41,251 nucleotides of DNA, taken from contig JANSLP010000287.1 in the NCBI GenBank assembly GCA_029298735.1, positions 1-41,251 on the forward strand, read 5' to 3'. Made by a program: the position numbers and the translations under genes. Position 1 is the stretch's first letter; every line of letters begins with the position of its first letter. The notes under the pieces were generated by a model. It saw only the letters and a program-made list of their open reading frames with translations, did not search any database and was not told the DNA's origin. This document shows positions 20,708-32,619 of this stretch, one piece after another. Source of the stretch: Ophiostoma sp. CBS 140.51. Its lineage: Eukaryota > Ascomycota > Sordariomycetes > Ophiostomatales > Ophiostomataceae.

Positions 20708-20713
20708 AATAAA
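20708..20713 (+). other. Polyadenylation signal of the decarboxylase gene
   Basis: AATAAA about 112 nt after the stop codon, inside the 344-bp gap (20596-20939) shared by the 3' ends of the decarboxylase and convergent NTE1. The rest of this gap is AT-rich and shows no gene. Confidence 0.5.
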
Positions 20714-20939
20714 ATGAAATGGCCAAAAAAGCCAAGGAAGCCAAAATATGTCAAAAAAGATTATCATTATTGCCATGTTCATTCACTGGCTTGCCACAAA
20801 ACCAGGCTAACGCTGTTGTACATAATCATCGTAGCTCCCCATTTAAGGGTCTCTTCCAAGTTCCCGCGCTCATCCTTAAATTCAATGCCAAAACGCTCTC
20901 AAAAACACAGAAACAAAATCATACACTCCTCATACAAAA

Positions 20940-23900
20940 TCAAATACTCGCTCTGCGCGGCGCCATCGTCCGCCGCAACGCCTTCTTCTCCTCCGTCTCC
21001 TCCATCAACGGGAGACGGCCGTCATCGCGCAGCTTCTGCAGGAAATTCTGGCCGTATTTGTAGCCGACTTGCACAATCTCGTCAAATTTGCCAAACTCGA
21101 GTGTGCCGTAGTCGTCAATCGGCGGCCGCATGTACAGGCAGCCGGGAAGCGTCTTGGCCCGTTCGAGAGCGTCAACGCTGGACACGTATGCAAGACGCGC
21201 CTGGATCTCGGCCAGAGTCGGCGGATTGGGTGTAGACGACAGGGGATTCCACCGGTTGATAAATGCCCAGAAGCCAGAGAGTGTATCGCCAAAGGCCTGT
21301 GGTGTATCGTCGTCCAGTGCGCCGACATCGACAGCAAAGATGATGTCTGCGCCCAGGGCCTTCATATGCGAGACCGTCAGGTTGTCAACATAACCACCAT
21401 CCAGCAGCATGCTGCCTTCGTCGCAGAGTGGAGGCAGCAGGCCGGCAAGAGACATGGAGGCACGGACGTAACGCCAAGCGTAGCCGCTCGTGTGGAATTC
21501 GGCACGGCTCTTGCTGATGTTTGTCGTGTTGCAATAGTATTCGAGCCAAAAATCCTCAATCTGCGCCTTGCCAAACGACTTGTAGATACCACGGTTGAAC
21601 TCGTGACCGGTCGTGTACGATGCCGACGGGTAGGTCAGGTCCAGCGCAAAGCGCCAGACACTAGCCATACGGCCCGCAAACTTCTTGGACAGACCAAAGA
21701 TGGGAACAACATCAGCATGGCGAGCATAGAGGGCACCAACAAAGGCGCCCATCGACGTGCCGCCAATCATGTCGATTGGAATACCAGCATCCTCCAGCGC
21801 ACGAATGATACCGATCTGCGCAAGACCACGAGCGCCACCACCACCGAGAACAAGACCAATGGATTTGCCACACAGGCGCCGTGCGAGGCGGTGGAAGTCG
21901 TCCTTGAATGGAGCATCCGGCGCATAAAAGGGACTGCGTCGGACCTTGCGTGAGGTGTACTTCTGGATCTCTGCCTGTAGGATCTGGACTCTCTCCTTGA
22001 GGCTGGGCCCCAGCCGTTTGGGTGGTTGGTGTATTGGTACCGTCTGTGAAGAGAACGGCATCTGCACGTGGTAATGACCACCATTGATCCAGACACGGTT
22101 CTTCAACCAGGAGCGCGTCGTGCCTGAGGCCGAATACCGCTCGGCGTGGAGCAGCACCAGAAGCTTGCGTGCCGTCGACTTCATGCCCAGCATGAACCGC
22201 TCGTACTCGCCAATCTCCGACGAGCCTTCAGCCAGACCAACGAGAAGGATGCAGTCGGCCTGTGTGATACAGGTCTGTGTCCAAGGCGAGTTGACACTAG
22301 TGTCTGATTGTACCATCGCTGTTAGCAAGTGTACAGGAATCATATTATGAAATGGGAGTCCAAGAGTAAAAAGAAAAAGAAAAAGAAAAAAAAAAGATGC
22401 ATAGTCAGGAAAAAATTAGAGTTTAGTTAGCCATCATCGACGGCCGAAGCTCGCCTGTGGGACTGAAGTTTTCTCATCATTCAATGCAGGTGGGACAAAA
22501 TGCCCGAAGCAAAAAAATAGGAAAGTAAAATCAAAACAAAACAAAATAGCAAATGTAATCTTACCTGCAACATAGACGACGAGACTGTACTTCTCTTCGA
22601 GGTCGGCGAGATACTGAGAAAGTTTCAGCTTGCCCATCTTGTTGAAAGCATGCTTTCCAAGATGGTTCAGAATAGCGGCTTGATTGAGTGTAGTCGCCCC
22701 ATTGGGTGTTCCCACTTGGCTAAGAGCGTTCATGAGCTTGTCACCAAACTCCACGATCGGAACACCCGCTGTGACTGGAAGAATGGCAACAGTCCGCAGG
22801 TTATCGGTGGAAGAGCCCTTCTCGATCGAGTTGTTGGCCTTGCCATCGAGCATGCTGAGAGCGGCAGAAGGGTTTTCCATGAGATTCCGCATGCGGGACG
22901 CAATGATCTTTGAGATCTTGATCGTGATGTTGGGATGCTCCTGGGCCAGACTGTTGAACAACGTCCGGGGAAACTTGACCAACTCAGTGTCGCGAATGGC
23001 GTGCAAAGTGCCAGAGCGTGAGGACTCGGTGAGCACCTCCAGTTCGCCAACACTCTCGCCCTGACCAAACTCTGCCAGGACACCCACGCGTCCTTCCTTC
23101 CGGTCATCGACCAAACGCAGACGGCCGTTGAGTACAATGTAGATGGCCTCGCTCTCTTGGTTCTTGTGGAAGATGACTTGGCCGGCATTGACTTGCAACC
23201 ATTCCAGGGCAAAGTCAATATGCAGAATCAGCCGCGGGAGGATGTTCGTGAGACGCTTCGCCATGGTGAGCAGAACAATGGGGTACCGGTCCACAATGCG
23301 TTCGAGTGAAGCACGAGGAAGGAAGCCAACGTAGACATCCGTCTTGGCGACGACATCGATGAACGAGCGGTATGACGAGACAGTACCAATGTAGCCTGCA
23401 AGACCGCCAGGCTTGATGAGAGCGACGCTCCGACGAGCAGACCTCGCCTTCTTCCTGCCTGTCGGCTTGGCAGCGCCGTTCTGTCCCAGTGGTGCCTGCT
23501 TGGCTGGCTTATTCAGCCGCGAGCCAAATGGATCAACGTCTGCCCCAAAGGGTGAAGCCGATTGCGACCCAGGAACCGAAGACGTCGACTGCAGAATGTC
23601 GCTCGATGTAGGAGCGCCAGCTGGCATGCAAACATCAAGGAAACCGTCAATGACGTAGTACAGACCGGGATTGCGTTCACCCTGTTCCACAAGCACGGAG
23701 CCCTTGGGGAAGAAAACGATCTCGGCTTCGTCCACCATGTCGTGAGCTAGACTTTGAACACTCGGAGGCGTGTTTGTTGTTGCACCGCCAGAAGTCATAG
23801 ACTCGGCGTCACCATCCGCTGACCCAGCAAACGGATCCATGAAGCCAAAGGCATTGGAGCTGTAAGTTCTCTGGCGGAAGGTCTCGTACGATCCAAGACG

Positions 23901-25963
23901 GGGGGATGCCTCGACGGACTCGGCCTCTCTCGGTGTAGCAGTGCTAGAGTTGAGGCCAATCGCCTTGAACATGCACTCAAGCACGGACTCCCGGAAAACA
24001 TTCTCTTCGTCAAGGCCCTCGCGCGAGTCAATGGACATGCGATTCTGCTTCTGGGTAGCGAATGGATTAAACGATCTCTGCGCCAGAGGCGACATCGCCA
24101 GGCTTCCCTCGATTTGGAACGGATCCGAGCCAAATTGAGTGTCGGCCAAGTCGGATTGAGAGCCGGCAGCAAGATCAACGTTCCCAGACGTCATGTTCAA
24201 CGCTGTATTGGCGAGAAGATCACCGGGGTTGTTGTTTGATGGAGAGCTGTGGTCCTTCGAACGAATGCTGAACGACGTGGCCGAGGATGATGGCCGCTGT
24301 CTGGCTAAGGCATGCAGAGCTGCTTCCTTACGTAGCGTCGTTGCCGATCTCTTGCGACGGCCTGCAGCGGGGTTGTGGAGAGCAATGCCCTTGTCGGTCT
24401 CGTCCTCACCGATCCGCTCACGCTCGCGGTGAAACTTCTCTTTCAGACGCTCCAGAGCATCTCCGCGCAGGAAGTTCGGTAACTGGCACATGGTGTACTT
24501 AATCATGTTCTCCTCAGTCTGCAAGACCTCTTCCGAGAGTCCCAGGTAGTTGTACGCAGTCGCAAGCGTCACACGCTGGAAGCGGGACAGGATCACATGC
24601 ACGATATGCGACGTGGCCTTGGGATAGATGCGGATGAGACGGCGGAAGGCGCTTGCGGGGATGATAGCAATTGTCGTGTCTACAGTGGCTCTGGCAATGA
24701 TGTCAGGATGCACCGAGTTTGTGGTCATTCGTCTGGGTATCGGCCGTTGGGGGCGAGGCGGGTCCAGCGTCATAGGAGGAACACGCGGAAGGCCGGAGCC
24801 AGAGGCCGACTGCTGACGAGGTGCATCTGCTGTCTCGGCCGGCTCGGCAGTTAAGCCGTCAGCACCATAAACAGACGTATTGGAGAGCGGAACCCGTGAG
24901 TCTCGCGGTCCCCGGAAGTTTCCGCTCCCAGGAGGGCGAGGCATGGTGGGTCGGCTGCTCATACCAGGTGTGGCCGGTGCGCTGTCGTCCTCAACGCGAA
25001 GGTTGATATCCTCAGTGAAAAGCGACATGAGAGAGAACAGAGAAGACATGGGAGCGCCATTCCGGACCTCTGTGAGGAGCTGGTACCGCTGGTTTCCATG
25101 AGCGGGTGGGCCTTCGTCATCGTCGCTCGAGGCTGTTTCTAAGGATGGGCCACGGCGCGAATCGATGTTGGTGTGTCGATGACCGGGCCCAGAAGACTTG
25201 ACAAAGATCTCAACGAGACCGTCAACCACGATACAGAAGCCCTTCTCTTCTTCAAGATCCAGGGTCTCGCCCGCGATGAGCTTCCGCGTCATCATGCTGC
25301 GAGTGAGCTCGTGGAAGACGGGGCGCTCAAGATAGCCAAAGATCTTGATGGCACTGAGGAACTCGTCCAGGTAGCTCGAGAGGCCCGACTTGGTACCTTC
25401 TTCGTGCGTATCCGGGAACAAGTCAATGTCAGGCTCCTTCCGCTGCGGCTCTGGCGGGAGACGCGCGTACATGTTGAGGTAGCGATACCGCACGAACCAA
25501 CTGACAGCAGAGAAAAGAGCAACAAAAATGATCATTCTAGGGTTGTTAGTGTGCAAACAAAGCGAGATAGCTGCCGAAGTAGAGGAGAGGAAATGGAGAA
25601 GACATACAAAGTTGTGGCATTCATAGTCACCGTGAGTGTTGTCGAAAACAAGGTGAAGAGAAGCGTCGGCAGCGAAAACGTCGCCAGTTTCAGCACGAAA
25701 TACAAGATGACAGAAATGACGTGGAGGACCGACAGCATCAGCCTCGCGAAGAGGCCGATCCACGACGAAGAGCCATGGTTGGCCGCAACATCGTGGGCAG
25801 TCGAGACGGCAGACGACAGAGCCGCCCGCGGACCTCCCGCAGCAGCCGACACGCTTTTTGCGAGCGAGGCGCTGAGAGAAGCAGCAGCAGCAGCAGCCGT
25901 GCTGCTACTGCTTGCAATGGTGGTGGTGTCGAGGGAACTCATCCTTTCGGCTGCAGAGCTCAT
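20940..25963 (-). CDS. NTE1: Lysophospholipase NTE1 (neuropathy target esterase homolog)
   Basis: An ER-membrane serine phospholipase B that deacylates phosphatidylcholine to glycerophosphocholine. Exons on the minus strand are 25963-25608, 25536-22565 and 22303-20940, with introns of 71 and 261 bp; the product has 1563 residues. Two to three hydrophobic segments lie at about 67-135. Cyclic-nucleotide-binding-like domains follow at about 185-390 (with a long disordered insert), 700-850 and 870-1000 (FGQGESVGELEVL). The patatin domain has GLVLGGGGARG (oxyanion loop, about 1258-1269), GGTSMG with nucleophile Ser about 1293, and LLDGGYVDN with Asp about 1412. The first ATG (MSSAAERM) was taken; a second Met at 25942 is possible. 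Intron 2 is unusually long and stays open for 44 codons. Divergent from eIF2-alpha. Confidence 0.96.
22368..22396 (+). repeat. A/G-rich simple repeat in NTE1 intron 2
   Basis: A run built of AAAAAG-like units. In the transcript it is a pyrimidine tract about 64 nt before the intron 2 acceptor, which could aid or complicate splice-site choice in this long intron. Confidence 0.8.
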
Positions 25964-27224
25964 GCAGCGGGTGAAGAGGCCTGCATTGTGGGTGGGCGGC
26001 GCGTCAGGCTCTCAGGGCCAGAAGGGCAGCTCTGCTTGTTGTTTGTCAAGCTTTTCCCTTCTTTTTCTCTTTCTCTTTTGTCCCGTTGGAACGTGTCAAG
26101 CCGCGCGGGATGCCAAGCGAACAAACGATGTGTTTGTGAGGGGGAAAGAAATGAGGGGTGTGAAAAATGTGGTGAAGACGCGTTGTGAAGATGAGATGAG
26201 AGAAGAAAAAGAGAAAAGGGGGAAAAGTGAAGACGTGAAGTCGGGATGAGAGATGAAGTGAAAAAGAGGGAAGGAGGAAAAGGGCTGGGAAGCTGTCTGA
26301 AAAACCCAAGCTTTTCACCTCCCCGTAAATAATGACGCTGTTGAATCAAAACGGAAAGAGCAGGTGGACCTCGTGAGTTACATAAGCCAGTTAGCCCGAG
26401 GCTTCCTGCCCCCGTGGCTCGTTTCCCCTGACCCCCCCTGTCGATTCCTGTTGCTTGCCATTTGCAGCAGGCGTGACAAGCTGGCGCACTGAGCGCACAT
26501 GCCAAAGCAGGCGCATCCGGGTTCGGACTATCTGTTGTTCCAGCCCAAGCGCAAAACGAGGGCTACCACGACTCAGTCTCTGCCTGCCCAACCCCCACTA
26601 CTCACCTGCTGCATTTGGTAAATACTTTGCCATTGACACCACAGGCAGCTCTTTCTTTCGCATCGCCGGAGGCAAGAGCGACTCGCAACAGCGCCGCCGT
26701 AAAAGTTTCAAAGGCCGCTTCGCCGCCGCATTGTATGACTCTTTCCTAGTTTGCATCAAAGGAGCTCTTTCTTTTCTGCGTCTTTGCGGCCTTTCCTACG
26801 CAAACTGTAGTTCCTTTGGGAAGGTCCCAACCTGTAACAATCGTAAATACACTGGGCCCTAGCAGCGCTACCGAAGCAGGAGCAGCCCTTGGACTGGACC
26901 CCATTCAAATTGCAAAGTCCGACCACTACGCAAACGGAACCATTGCCCCCAAGCCAGCCAGCCAGCCAGCACTACCAGCACCTTCTTTTTGCCCCGCCTG
27001 TATATTTTTTTTCGCTCCTTTTGCCTTTTGCCCTGCACGCCACGATCAACCGCGAAGACGAGAACCGCCCCTCCAGACCACCTCTCTGACACAACAACAA
27101 CGCCGACGTCTCTCGATCGCACGGTTCTTTTCGCATCTACGACAATACAGTAGATCGAATTCGCATTTTTTTTCTTCACCATACACAATACACATAGGCA
27201 GCGACGACACATCCAACCGCCACG
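25964..27224. other. Divergent promoter region of NTE1 and eIF2-alpha
   Basis: About 1.26 kb between two start codons. The NTE1 side (about 26040-26290) is purine-rich on the plus strand, so its leader is pyrimidine-rich. The eIF2-alpha side (about 26990-27220) is C/T- then A/C-rich, and a GCCA microsatellite lies at 26953-26970. No recognisable gene; short ORFs on both strands look random. Confidence 0.6.
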
Positions 27225-28315
27225 ATGTCGTACAGCAACTGCAGATTTTATGAGGGTTCGTGATGCCCCTCTCCTTGATACCATGCCATATCGGCCTCAC
27301 GTGGGCATGGCTACATCCATGGTGGATGGTGACTAGTTGCTAATATTGCTGCGCGCACACAGAGAAGTACCCCGAGATTGACAGCTATGTCATGGTCAAC
27401 GTGCGCCAGATCGCCGACATGGGCGCGTACGTGAAGCTGCTCGAGTACGACGATATTGACGGCATGATCCTGCTCTCTGAGCTGTCAAGACGGCGAATCC
27501 GCAGTATCCAGAAGCTTATCCGCGTGGGCCGCAACGAGTGCGTGGTGGTGCTGCGTGTGGACAAGGAGAAGGGCTACATTGATCTGTCGAAGCGCCGGGT
27601 GTCGACGGAGGACGTCAAGAAGTGCGAGGAGCGGTACAACAAGAGCAAGATGGTGCACTCAATCCTGCGGCACGTCGCCGAGAAGACGCTGACGCCGATC
27701 GAGTCGCTGTACGAGACCATTGGCTGGCCGCTGAACAAGCAGTACGGCCACTCTCTGGACGCCTTCAAGCTGTCCATTACGTGAGCGACCCTCCTCTCTA
27801 TCCTATTCCTTTGACTCGTCGCTAACAACTGTAGCAACCCCGATGTCTGGAAGGACATCACCTTCCCCAGCGCGCCCGTCGAGGAGGAGCTCAAGTCGTA
27901 CATTGGCAAGCGGTTAACACCGCAGCCCACAAAAGTGCGTGCCGATGTGGAGGTGACTTGCTTCTCGTACGAGGGCATTGAGGCGATCAAGAAGGCCCTG
28001 CGCACTGCTGAGGCCGAGAACACGGAGGACAACAAGGTCAAGGTCCGGCTAGTATCGCCGCCCCTGTATGTCCTGACGAGCACGTGCCTGGACAAGAACA
28101 CCGGTATCAGCCGGTTGACAAAGGCGATTGAGGATGTCCGCACCGTTATTGAAGCGTCGGGCGGCAAGCTGGTGGTCAAGATGGAGCCCAAGGCCGTTAC
28201 GGAGAGCGACGATGCCGAGCTCCAGGCGCTCATGGAGAAGCGCGAGCGCGAGAACGCCGAGGTCAGCGGTGACGACAGCCAGAGCGAGAGCGACGACCTG
28301 CCGGAGGTTGCATGA
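27225..28315 (+). CDS. SUI2: Translation initiation factor eIF2 subunit alpha
   Basis: The regulatory subunit of the eIF2 ternary complex that brings initiator Met-tRNA to the 40S ribosome. Exons 27225-27255, 27363-27780 and 27835-28315, with introns of 107 and 54 bp, give 309 residues, the normal length. The N-terminal MSYSNCRFYEEKYPEI closely matches yeast Sui2. An S1 RNA-binding domain spans about 17-88. MILLSELSRRRIRS contains the eIF2-kinase (Gcn2/Cpc-3) target Ser52, which is Ser51 without the initiator Met. A helical domain and the alpha/beta C-terminal domain follow, then an acidic tail (GDDSQSESDDLPEVA) with likely casein kinase II sites. The first donor is the unusual GTTCGT, but it is the only choice that keeps the conserved Glu-Glu-Lys. 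Essential gene, call very safe. Confidence 0.98.
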
Positions 28316-29191
28316 GCGGTGAACAACACATGAAAACTCTTGTGTGTTCGTTCTCTCGTGTACTTTTCTGTTTACCGCGATTTCGACTTCTTCGCCTTGC
28401 TTCTTTCTTGCTCTTTCCTTTGTTCTGAATTTCTCAAAAAAGCAAAACGATGATGCATGTATGGAAATGGATTACAGAAGGAAGATAAAAATGAGGATCT
28501 ATAAGGGCAATGGGGGATCTACAAATGGGGGAAACTGATGTTTAGACAAAACTTTCACCATCTGATACGATGTTTTTTATGTTTTTTTTTTATTTGCCTG
28601 GTCCCCTTTTTGCAGTTGTGCCCAGAGTTTGTTTGTTTTTGTGGGCGTCGGATGGGAAAACAGGAAGACAAAATGTGCATGACAGGAGCGAAGCAAATGT
28701 GGGGAGGCTACGATTTGGTGGTCGGGTAGTGAGGGCATCTTTGAGCTGTTCAAGCTGTCATTGCCTTTGTTTTTTGTCTTTACATGACGAGGCAGAATGT
28801 GCAGTGACAGTTTTTGATATGAGGTTTCACCTACACCTCCCGCTCAGTATAAGGGCCCATACTTCTGGCTATTTCATGTTAATTATAGAAGAAAATAGCA
28901 AATAAAAAGGAAAATCAGAAACAGGCCGGAAGCAATAATGATATAATCGGAGGTCGAGTCGTAAGAGCCGTCGTCGAGATATACTCGCCAAGTACATAAT
29001 TCCGAAATATGTGGAAAGCGGGGCGTAAGTGCTTCCCTTTTTTAGCTCCAGCGAATAGCGTGAAAGGGCATCACCTCACTTCACCTCACCACACACGACG
29101 ACAGACATCAGCCCTCCATGACTAGCACCTTATAGCAGCGCTCGACGCTCCTCTCTTTCTGAGGTGGCCAATTTATACACGGATAGTCACC
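28316..29191. other. Intergenic region between eIF2-alpha and IMP2 genes
   Basis: T- and A-rich 3' sequence (about 28330-28620) followed by DNA with no gene I can support. The last 150 bp (about 29040-29191) have TCACCTCAC-like repeats and lead into the IMP2 start. Confidence 0.55.
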
Positions 29192-29893
29192 ATGGCCCTC
29201 CGCTCAATGTGGACGCGCATACGGGCCGGCCGAGCTGCCTTTTCGACGACGGCATCGGCGGCAGCGTCTACTTCAACAAAATCAAAAGAATCTCTGCCAC
29301 CGCCACCGGGCCGGCAAACCTTCACACGCCAATTTGTCTTCCGCCTTCTTGGCCTAGCAACATGGCTGCCTGTGGCCATTTGGTTCAACACGACAGTCGC
29401 TGAGGTTACGCGCATTGAAGGCCCTTCCATGTATCCATTTCTCAACAGCCGGTTCAACGAGTCGCTCGAGCGGGATTGGGTTATCAATCGCAAACTCTAC
29501 GCACAGGAAGGGCTGCAGCGGGGAATGATTGTATTTTTAAGGTGCGTTCTCCCAATACATTAGATTGTACTCTCAATCGCCTACTAACAAAATAGGAGCC
29601 CGTATCATCCCGAGGTTGTGTCAGTCAAGCGCATCATTGGTCTCGAAGGCGACATTGTGCAGACCAAGCAGCCGTACCCAACAGCATACGTACGCATCCC
29701 AGCCGGTCACATGTGGGTAGAAGGCGATGCCGGTGTGGGCAAGAGCCTAGACAGCAATACTTATGGCCCGGTGTCGATCGGCTTGATTACGGGCCAGCTA
29801 ACGCACGTGCTGCTTCCGTTTGACAAGGCAGGCCGCGTGAAGTGGTGGGAATACCCCGTTGAGGACCGGATATCTGCTACTCCAGGTTTCTAA
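29192..29893 (+). CDS. IMP2: Mitochondrial inner membrane protease subunit 2
   Basis: The signal-peptidase-like catalytic subunit that removes sorting peptides of proteins delivered to the intermembrane space. It works with Imp1 in the inner membrane. Exons 29192-29541 and 29596-29893 flank a 54-bp intron (tactaac branch site); the product has 215 residues. The N-terminus is Arg/Ala/Ser-rich and non-acidic, a likely mitochondrial presequence. One hydrophobic anchor lies at about 50-66. The Ser/Lys catalytic dyad is in GPSMYPFLN (Ser79) and SVKRIIGLEGD (Lys128). The GHMWVEGD and DSNTYGPVSIGLI blocks (about 154-181) are typical of Imp2 and help separate it from Imp1. The start ATG has the context caccATGG. 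Confidence 0.95.
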
Positions 29894-30894
29894 GTCGGAA
29901 CCTGAATATATATTGCATTATGGACGCTTCTCTTTGTCGTTTTGAAGCTGTCTTTGGCGTTTTGGAGAATCTCATAAATTTGGTGCAGCTTGGATAGACT
30001 TGTTGCGTGTACAATATACATTTCTACTTCTTCTAATTTGTTACTATAAATCCAATCGGCCTTCAATCCGTCTATAAACGAGTATATAAGTTTCGGATTG
30101 TAAATTTTTCGAGTCTTTGATGGCCTACATCTTCCTTTTCGACGTCACTTGGAAGCTCTCACACTACCATCCACTGAAGCTCAGTGAGGGGCAGTGTCTT
30201 ACATAATGCAACCACCCGCTAACACATGGTGGGCTGCCCCTGCAAATGACAGACATTCCAGAACCATTTTGCGCCCGCCAGGAACCCCCGAGCCCCCAAG
30301 CTAGCTGTATTTTGATTGGCGGCGGCACCAAAAAAGGCTCTGTTGGGACTTTGAGGGAACGAATTGGCAGGGGGCGGGAAGGCAAGGCATTAAAAAATAA
30401 GCAAAACAATACCGAGAAAAAAAAATTGGCGACGGTTAGTTTTCCAGTGGCAAAGCAAAGACAGGGCAGGCGCAAACCCGCGCTTTCCTGACCGCATCTC
30501 TTTTGCTCCTTCCCTGCTTGTCTCTTTCACTCCGTCGGCCTCCCACACCTCGGACAACCTCTCACGTACTTTTAGGTTTCCCTTTCCACCTCCGAAACGC
30601 TGCGGAATTGACATCTACGAATTGTCCGAGCAAATCCGAGTGCCACAGCGTTTTCACGACCCGACCGGGCCTTACGATCCCCGAACTGTCCACAAAGGGC
30701 GAAAAAGTGAAAATCTCGGGCCCGACACCACCATCCAACCCTTTCTGAGCATTTTCTTCACGGTTGATCTCACGACCTTCCACATACCCCAAAACAAACC
30801 TCACGCATCTCCGACGACTTCAATTGACCTCGACTATACCTGCTCCCCTCTTTCGTCTGCGCTCGACCATGGATCTCGGCCGGTGACAGGCCTA
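29894..30894. other. Intergenic region and leader of the mitochondrial carrier gene
   Basis: AT-rich to about 30120, then mixed. There is a pyrimidine-rich stretch at about 30500-30600 and a long C/A-rich leader (about 30740-30860) containing the upstream ORF at 30869. ORFs here match no known protein. Confidence 0.55.
30869..30886 (+). promoter_or_regulatory. Upstream ORF immediately before the carrier start
   Basis: ATG in a strong context (cgaccATGG) encodes MDLGR then TGA, ending 8 nt before the main ATG at 30895 and out of frame with it. Scanning ribosomes should meet it first, so main-frame translation would need leaky scanning or reinitiation over a very short gap. Confidence 0.5.
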
Positions 30895-32146
30895 ATGACG
30901 GACTCAATCGTTGCGCGGGGCCGCTCCCACGCGGTACAACAACCGAAGATGGCAGCAGGCGGCGGTGAGGAGCATGAGGGGCGGCCGCCCTATATCCACG
31001 TGTGTACCTCTACTCCTTCAGACTCTTTTGAACAAGACACAGCTAACAATATAGTCCATGCTCGCTGGTGGCCTCGGCGGCACGTTTGGCGACATGCTCA
31101 TGCACTCTCTCGACACAGTCAAGACAAGACAACAAGGCGACCCCAACATTCCGGCCAAATACACTTCCCTCGGCTCCTCTTATTACACCATCCTTCGCCA
31201 GGAGGGAATCCGCCGCGGCCTCTACGGCGGCTGGCTGCCCGCCCTCTTTGGCTCCTTCCCCGGCACCGTTATCTTTTTCGGCACATACGAGTTCAGCAAG
31301 CGGCACATGATTGATGCCGGTGTCCAGCCGCACATTGCCTACCTCACGAGCGGCTTCGTGGGCGACCTAGCGGCGTCCATCGTCTACGTCCCCTCCGAAG
31401 TGCTCAAGACTCGTCTGCAGCTGCAGGGCCGTTTCCAGAACCCCTACTTTAATTCTGGGTACAATTACCGCGGCACCCTTGATGCCGCACGCACCATTGT
31501 CCGCTACGAGGGTTTCGCTGCCCTCTTCCATGGCTACAAGGCCACCCTCTACCGCGACCTGCCGTTCTCAGCGCTACAATTCATGTTCTGGGAGCAGGCC
31601 CAGAGTTGGGCACGCCAGTGGAAGGGCAGCCGCGACATTGGCCTACCGCTCGATTTCTTGACAGGCGCTGGTGCGGGTGGTCTGGCGGGTGCCATGACAT
31701 GCCCGCTGGATGTCGTCAAGACGCGCCTGCAGACCCAGGTGCGGTCCGACCTACCCAACGGCACAGGTGCACCACCTCCAGTGCCGCCATCTTCCTCCTC
31801 TCTCAAGTCAAGTAGCACCCCGCCCGACGTGCCCAGCAAACACACGTCCGAGGCGTCCGCAAGATCTGGCGAGAGCCAACAACCACCACAAAAACGGAAC
31901 ATTTCGACATCATCTCCCTCTACGCACACACCGAAACCGGGTGCCGTCAACCTCGAGACCTCATCCGTCATCAAGGGCCTCAAGTTTATCTACCAGACCG
32001 AGGGCATTGGCGGATGGTTCCGTGGCGTTGGCCCGCGTGTGGTCTGGACGAGTATCCAGAGTGGGTGCATGTTGCTGCTGTACCAGACCATTCTGCGGAA
32101 GCTGGCAGTCATCATGCCCATGGAGGAGCTCGAGGATGTGAAGTAG
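30895..32146 (+). CDS. MME1: Mitochondrial carrier, MME1-like (Mg2+ exporter family)
   Basis: An inner-membrane SLC25 carrier. Exons 30895-30999 and 31055-32146 flank a 55-bp intron; the product has 398 residues. Three repeats carry signature sequences MHSLDTVKTRQQG, VPSEVLKTRLQLQGRF and CPLDVVKTRLQTQ. The first has Ser where Pro is normal, as in yeast Mme1 (YMR166C). FNSGYNY, FGYKATL-like FHGYKATLYRDLPFSALQF and GVGPRVVWTSIQSGCMLLLY also match that protein closely. A Ser/Pro/Thr-rich insert at about 250-315 enlarges the loop before the last repeat half. Yeast Mme1 exports mitochondrial magnesium; function here is by homology. The second exon alone begins MLAGGLGG, but exon 1 with PPYIH is typical of fungal relatives and keeps frame. 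Convergent with the hydrolase at 32620. Confidence 0.92.
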
Positions 32147-32619
32147 AGACGACACGTTCAACACCCTTCGATATGACAAACCAAACATTATAGAACGGAG
32201 GCATAGCACTCCATGTATTAATACAACAATGTCTTTTTAAAGACAAAAAATGGGGGACAGTCGGGCATCGGGTAGGCTCTATTGGCGTTTTACGGGCATG
32301 GCAGGCAGGGTGGCAGACAAGCCTTGTCTCTTGGAATGATATTCATGATGTCTGATATCTCCACACACAACACACTACATATCAAACAGCACACAGCATC
32401 TTCGCAGTACATACTTCTTCCCTTGTGTTTATTTTGTCTTTTTCTTTATCATTATTATAGACAGCAGGTTTCAGGCGGGGAACGGTCTGCTAGACATAGA
32501 CGTGACATACACCAAATCTACGCTATTTATATTCATCTCTTCTCCTCGCTCCGCTCGCTTTCTGCTCCTCACTTCATCCACCGCCACCGTCCCTCACTCA
32601 CTTCGAGTTCACTCACTCC
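32147..32619. other. Shared 3' region of convergent carrier and hydrolase genes
   Basis: No gene is seen. The sequence is T/A-rich in the middle and C/T-rich toward the hydrolase stop. It probably holds both 3' ends. Confidence 0.55.
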
